Assembly: GCA_963556495.2 (NCBI GenBank)
Contig: OY747705.1
Coordinates: forward strand, 34,896,298 to 34,960,297
Source: Valencia hispanica
Lineage: Eukaryota > Chordata > Actinopteri > Cyprinodontiformes > Valenciidae
Direction of reading: 5' to 3'
DNA: 64,000 bases
The notes beneath the pieces were generated by a model that was not told the origin of the DNA, did not search any database, and saw only the letters and a program-made list of their open reading frames with translations. Shown piece by piece: positions 60,285-64,000 of the stretch. Numbering within the stretch: the first letter of the stretch is position 1; each line of letters opens with the position of its first letter. A program made the translations under genes and the position numbers.

Positions 60285-60401
60285 ACCATGTCTTGCAAAA
60301 ATAATTCATACTCTTTAAAGCTTTCCGCATTTTCTCATGTTACAGTTAAAATCAGTTTCTTTACCCAAATGCCATCATTATTCTCAGGGTATCAAGGATG
60401 T
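60285..60401. mobile_element. Possible Tc1-like terminus
   Basis: GTCTTGCAAAAATAATTCAT, CTTTCCGCATTTTCTCATG and TTACAGTTA resemble the tip of a fish Tc1 family (CCTTGCAAAAGTATTCATAC ... CACATTTTGTCACGTTACAACC). Upstream at 59815-59840 and 60100-60145, CTGAAGGCAATT phrases also look Tc1-derived. No matching end or transposase is joined to it; it is cut by element (e). Confidence 0.35.
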
Positions 60402-60405
60402 TTAA

Positions 60406-60987
60406 AGAGCAACTCACCTCCAAATCAAATTTTTTGCTGCTAAACTGTATAAATTAGTGTCTAATAGTGCTGTCTACGTGTCTGGTCATTGGTTTGGTAT
60501 TTTAATGCATCTTTGTAAAAATATTAATTTTCTGCCTAAAACTGTCAGCATGGCACTCTCTTTAAGTTAAAACTCTATACTGCACTTGAATTTGAATCAG
60601 GCATCACTATTCGCTTTGCGGGGATGGCTGACGTCAGCCACCCAGCCGCTGTGGGGTGTAAAAGAACCCGAGTCTCCGCCCACGACTAAGCCACAGAACC
60701 TCCCTCCCATTCCTCCCTTTCCTCTAGTAACGGAGGTGGAGAGAAATCCTCCACCATCAAAGATTGCTTTGAGGCAAAGGAGCTCAAGTTGCTCTCCATA
60801 TTTCTCACTGTCTGTGTCTGTGCCACTGCAGCAGTCTTGCTGTCAACATGGCAATCATAGCCCGCACCACGTTCAGCCCTCTCCCGCCATGCGTTTGTTT
60901 GTCCCCCTGGCAACGCCTCCTGTTGGCACAGTTTTCAAACAGGAAATGTGGGCGGAGTAAGACTCTGGTAGTGGGGCGAGTTGTTCT
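60406..60987. mobile_element. TTAA-flanked non-autonomous element (e)
   Basis: 582 bp. Left end AGAGCAACTCACCTCC after TTAA (60402-60405); right end reverse complements to AGAACAACTCGCCCCAC before TTAA (60988-60991). It contains a 124-codon Pro/Ser-rich frame (60586-60960) that runs into the right repeat and is not considered a gene. Confidence 0.8.
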
Positions 60988-60991
60988 TTAA

Positions 60992-61554
60992 TATTAATAA
61001 CTCTACCACTTTTTCAATTCAAGTTAAATATATACCTTTTAGTTTGCTAAATTTTACTGTAGTTTCATTAACGTTTTTGGCTGCAAGAATGAGAGGAATG
61101 TTTGTTTTATTCTGTGCTGGTCGTTTTTTTTGTTTTTTCTGAGAAAAACAATTTTATTTCAATTACTTTTGATCAGATGGAACTCTTTCTGACCTTGATT
61201 AGATAATTGTTTAGACATACAGTGTTTGACTTTAAATTGACTTAGTCTCCTGCTGTATTTATATAAGCCACAACATCCTTAAATACAATGTGACGAAGCT
61301 GTCATTGAACAGGGTGGATGTGAAGCTCTGCTATCCAAAGGTCATGGAATCCTACACACTTCTAACACCCCACATACCCAGTAGCACATGAAGAATTAGT
61401 TATCTTTCTAAGATTAGCTTTTTATTACTCTTTTATCAATGGAATCTTAAGTAAAGTACAGTGCAATTGTAAAGATAGAGTAATTTACTACAAATGGAAC
61501 AATCAGCATTAGAAAGAAAGCAAAGACTGTAACCTGCAAGTCACTCCCTCCTTC
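60992..61554. other. Unassigned intergenic sequence
   Basis: Nothing recognised. Confidence 0.45.
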
Positions 61555-62102
61555 TTACATTATAATCACAAATATTGGTCTATTTTATTCAAGTGGAACG
61601 AAAATCATACATGATTCCAAACAGTTTTTACAAATAACTGAAAAGAGGGGTGTGCATAATCATTCAGCCCCCTGAGTCAATACTTTGTAGAACCACCTTT
61701 TGCTGCAATTCCAGCTGCCAGTCTTTTAGGGTATGTCTCTACCAGCTTTGCACATCTAGAGACTGAAATTCTTGCTCATTCTTCTTTGCAAAACAGCTCC
61801 AGCTCAGTCAGATTAGATGGACAGCGTTTGTGAACAGCAGCTTTCAGATCTTGCCACAGATTCTCGATTGGATTTAGATCTGGACTTTGACTGGGCCATT
61901 CTAACATATGGATATGTTTTGTTTTAAACCATTCCATTGTTGCCCTGGCTTTATGTTTAGGGTCGTTGTCCTGCTGGAAGGTGAACCTCCGCCCCAGTCT
62001 CAAGTCTTTTGCAGACTCCAAGAGGTTTTCTTCCAAGATTGCCCAGGATTTGGCTCCATCCATCTTCCCATCAACTCTGACCAGCTTCCCTGTCCCTGCT
62101 GA
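61555..62102 (-). mobile_element. Tc1-like transposon, 3' half
   Basis: Minus sense carries the C-terminal half of a Tc1 transposase and then the 3' flank GGGGCTGAATGATTATGCAC, AACTGAAAAGAGG-complement and CAAACTGTTTGGAATCATG-type sequence that I recognise from a common fish Tc1 family. At 62102 it stops abruptly where the (GAATT)n tail of an L2 begins, so its other half should lie beyond the window's right edge. A different family from the element at 37811. Confidence 0.8.
61677..62102 (-). pseudogene. Tc1 transposase C-terminal half, broken
   Basis: Reads [59 protein letters not shown] with the second catalytic Asp, [20 protein letters not shown] with the catalytic Glu of DD34E, and [17 protein letters not shown] at 61776-61778 replaces the usual Trp codon. 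Beyond it ARISVSRCAKLVETYPKRL and AAKGGSTKY continue to the natural stop at 61677. The N-terminal half is displaced by the L2 insertion. Confidence 0.85.
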
Positions 62103-62597
62103 ATTCAATTCAATTCAATTCAGTTTATTTATATAGCGCCAATTCACAACAGATGTCATCTCAAGCCACTTAACATGAAGTCATTTCAATACATTTATAC
62201 AAACATTCCAATCAGTTAAAAAGTTTCCTATTTAAGGAATCCCAGCAGATTGTGTCAGTCATTGGGGTGAGGTTGGGCCCCGTTGATGCAGACTTTCCAA
62301 CCACAGCAATCCTTCAGCAATCCCTCATACTGAGCAAGCATGTAGCGACGGTGGAGAGGAAAAACTCCCCTTTAACAGGAAGAAACCTCCAACAGAACCA
62401 GGCTCAGTTGGAGCGGCCATCTGCCACGACCGTCTGGGGGTTTGAGAAGACAGAGCAGAGACACAGAAGGAACAGAAGATCTGATATAAGAGAACTTTCT
62501 ATGTTACAGAAAGTAAAAAGTTGATAACAGGACACAGTGGATGTTCAGTTACTGGGAGGATCATCCCAGTCGATGTCCCCCGTCCAACAGGGCATCC

Positions 62598-63118
62598 AAC
62601 ACATGCTTGTAATGCTCGAATTTAGCAACAATAGGTCGCGGCCGGCTGTTATTAGGCTTCTTACCTCCGAGCCGGTGGAAGCGGTGAAAAGTGATGTTTT
62701 TTACCGTGTCGCTTGGGAGCTTTAACTGATGTTGCAGAAAATCTCGGACGGTGGATTCAGCGTCGTCCTCAGCCTGTTCTGGGATCCCGGAAAAAACAAG
62801 ATTGTCCCGCATTCCCCTGGCCTGTATATCCAAGATAGTTTATTTTATCCTCTTACTTTCTCCGGACAGCTGCGTCATCCCCTCGGTGAGTTTCTTTACA
62901 CCGTCTCTAAGCGTTTGGTTTTCTGCAGCGAGCGATGCTACCTGTTGTTGGCTGAACTCCAGAGATTCCCTTAGAGCTTGAAACTCTTTGTGTAGAACCT
63001 CAACCAGGTCCAGACGAGCATCTAGGCTGGTTAGCTTCTTATCTATTGAGTCCAGGACATCCCTGTAGCTTTTCTCTGGAGAGATGGTGGAGGTGCTGGC
63101 CTCAGAACGGGTGCGTTT
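62598..63118 (-). pseudogene. L1/Tx1-type ORF1 fragment (coiled coil plus RRM)
   Basis: Reads KRTRSEASTSTISPEKSYRD, VLDSIDKKLTSLDARLDLVE and LRESLEFSQQQVASLAAENQ TLRDGVKKLTE, a coiled coil. After one TAA (62837-62839) it continues ILDIQARGMRDNLVFSGIPE, NITFHRFHRLGGKKPNNSR and PRPIVAKFEHYKHVL, the start of the RRM-like domain of L1/Tx1-clade ORF1 proteins, which bind element RNA as trimers. It is truncated inside the RRM, where it fuses to the L2 3'UTR. The rest of that LINE is absent. Confidence 0.8.
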
Positions 63119-63119
63119 T

Positions 63120-63506
63120 TCGCAGAGACTGCAAAGGTTCATATGGTAAAAGCAGTTCTGAACGATAAGAAGGCCCAAGAACATTAAGACACTTAAAAAC
63201 CATTAAAAGAACTTTAAAATGGATCCTAAAACATACGGGGAGCCAATGCAGTGATTTTAAGACCGGTTTAATGTGTTCCCGCCTCCTAGTCTTCATCAGG
63301 AGACGTGCTGCTGAATTTTGTAGAAGTTGTAAACCTGATATACTCTTTTTGGGAAGACCAGAAAACAGGGTATTACAGTAATCAATTCTACTGGCGAAAA
63401 AAGCATGCATTAATGTCTCCGTATTGGCCCGAGACAGAATGGCGCGGACTTTGGCAATTTTTTCGGGTTGATAAAAAACTGTTTTAGTAATGTTTTTAAC
63501 GTGAGG
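63120..63506 (-). pseudogene. RT C-terminal fragment of the second L2-like family
   Basis: Reads IPHVKNITKTVFYQPEKIAK, RAILSRANTETLMHAFFASR, GLPKKSISGLQLLQNSAARL, RREHIKPVLKSLHWLPV, then GPSYRSELLLPYEPLQSL. Parallel to 53880-54170 plus 55203-55275, but without the TTAA elements. The frame is open across the whole fragment. It joins directly to an L1-type ORF1 at about 63118. Confidence 0.85.
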
Positions 63507-63694
63507 GATGGAGAGAAAAACACTGAGAGAACACAAAGTTAACAGTCGAAATAACAGAATGTACTGTAATACAACTGGAGAGTCGTAGGAGAAAAGGAAG
63601 TAGCAGAGTGAAGAAAATTGGTAAGTCTGTCCTCCAGCAGTCTAAGCCTATAGCAGCATAACTCAAGAGACAGCTCAGGATGACCTAAGCCACT

Positions 63695-64000
63695 CTAACT
63701 ATAAGCTTTATCAAAAAGGAAAGTTTAAAGCTTGGCCTTAAAAGTAGACAGAGTGTCTGCCTCACGGACTAAAGCTGGGAGCTGGTTCCACAGGAGAGGA
63801 GCCTGATAACTAAAAGATCTGCCTCCCATTCTACTTTTAGAAATCCTAGGAATTACAAGTAAACCTGCAGTCTGAGAGCGAAGGGCTCTGTTTGGAACAT
63901 AAGGAACAATTAGATCTCTGATGTATGATGGAGCTTGATTATTAAGGGCTTTGTATGTAAGAAGAAGGATCTTAAATTCTATTCTGGATTTAACAGGGAG
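63695..64000 (-). pseudogene. L2 RT C-terminus, partial at window edge
   Basis: Minus strand reads LPVKSRIEFKILLLTYKALN, SYIRDLIV, NRALRSQTAGLLVIPRISKS, RMGGRSFSYQAPLLWNQLPA and FLFDKAYS-stop at 63695. A TAA replaces a Lys codon about ten residues before the end (AAGCTTTAAACT for AGGCTTAAAACT). Confidence 0.8.

Larger units (their letters stand above)
62103..64000 (-). mobile_element. L2/Maui-type LINE 3' part with chimeric insert, runs off window
   Basis: In minus sense: RT C-terminus (64000-63695), 3'UTR first part (63694-63507), an insert of about 0.9 kb (63506-62598), 3'UTR second part (62597-62110) and the (GAATT)n tail at 62103. It is the same family as 40318-42660 and very similar to it (for example GATGACATCTGTTGTGAATT in both). 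Compared with that copy, about 39 bp of UTR (equivalent to 42131-42169) is missing at the insert site. The element lies inside the Tc1 fragment at 61555. Confidence 0.85.

Noticed and set aside
60586..60960. 124-codon Pro/Ser-rich frame
   Set aside because: Lies inside TTAA element (e) and reads into its terminal repeat; no domain.

Overview
The window looks like a gene-poor, AT-rich stretch of a teleost fish chromosome. I see no convincing host exon in 64 kb. Nearly everything that can be recognised is a transposable element or its debris: L2/Maui-type LINEs with an SGNH-esterase ORF1, RTE/Rex3-type LINE 3' ends with (GATG)n tails, Tc1-like DNA transposons, PIF/Harbinger transposons, TTAA-flanked inverted-repeat elements, short LTRs starting TGTCA and ending TGACA, a tRNA-derived SINE, and long (AT)n and (ATCT)n microsatellites. 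This mixture is typical of ray-finned fish. I cannot name the species.

Layout. 0-20 kb: a decayed Myb/SANT-like exon (304-465), a Tc1-type miniature remnant (3.3 kb), Rex3 copy 1 (6.5 kb), a tRNA-SINE (10.8 kb), a solo LTR with a GCTTT target duplication (11.7-12.0 kb), a 200-bp AT array, an L2 3'UTR fragment (15.2 kb) and a 15-bp minisatellite (16.8 kb). 20-25 kb: an outer element with GGGCCC ends holds a 2.9-kb Harbinger transposon with perfect 32-bp TIRs and a TAA duplication. The Harbinger carries a four-exon MADF-BESS DNA-binding gene and, convergent to it, the C-terminal remnant of a DDE transposase. 25-27 kb: one LTR plus gag-like leader, bracketed by two LINE 3' tails, then a long ATCT array. 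28.6-32.5 kb: a near-complete L2 LINE on the minus strand, broken by Rex3 copy 2 with a 14-bp target duplication. 37.6-39.6 kb: a Tc1-like transposon with an open DD34E transposase, inserted exactly at the axis of a 178-bp-arm palindrome. 40.3-42.7 kb: a 5'-truncated L2. 45.0-48.5 kb: a three-level nest of inverted-repeat elements. 49-61 kb: five TTAA-flanked elements, two sharing one TTAA inside a second L2-like LINE, and one hosting a deletion derivative of the 21.7-kb Harbinger. 61.5-64 kb: a Tc1 fragment interrupted by another L2 copy, whose 3'UTR contains a chimeric insert (RT of the second LINE family plus an L1/Tx1-type ORF1).

Working together: the genes here serve only element replication (LINE ORF1/ORF2, Tc1 transposase, Harbinger transposase plus MADF-BESS partner). 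All copies seen carry at least one lesion or truncation. The Tc1 at 37.8 kb is closest to intact. The nesting gives a readable relative chronology of insertion.
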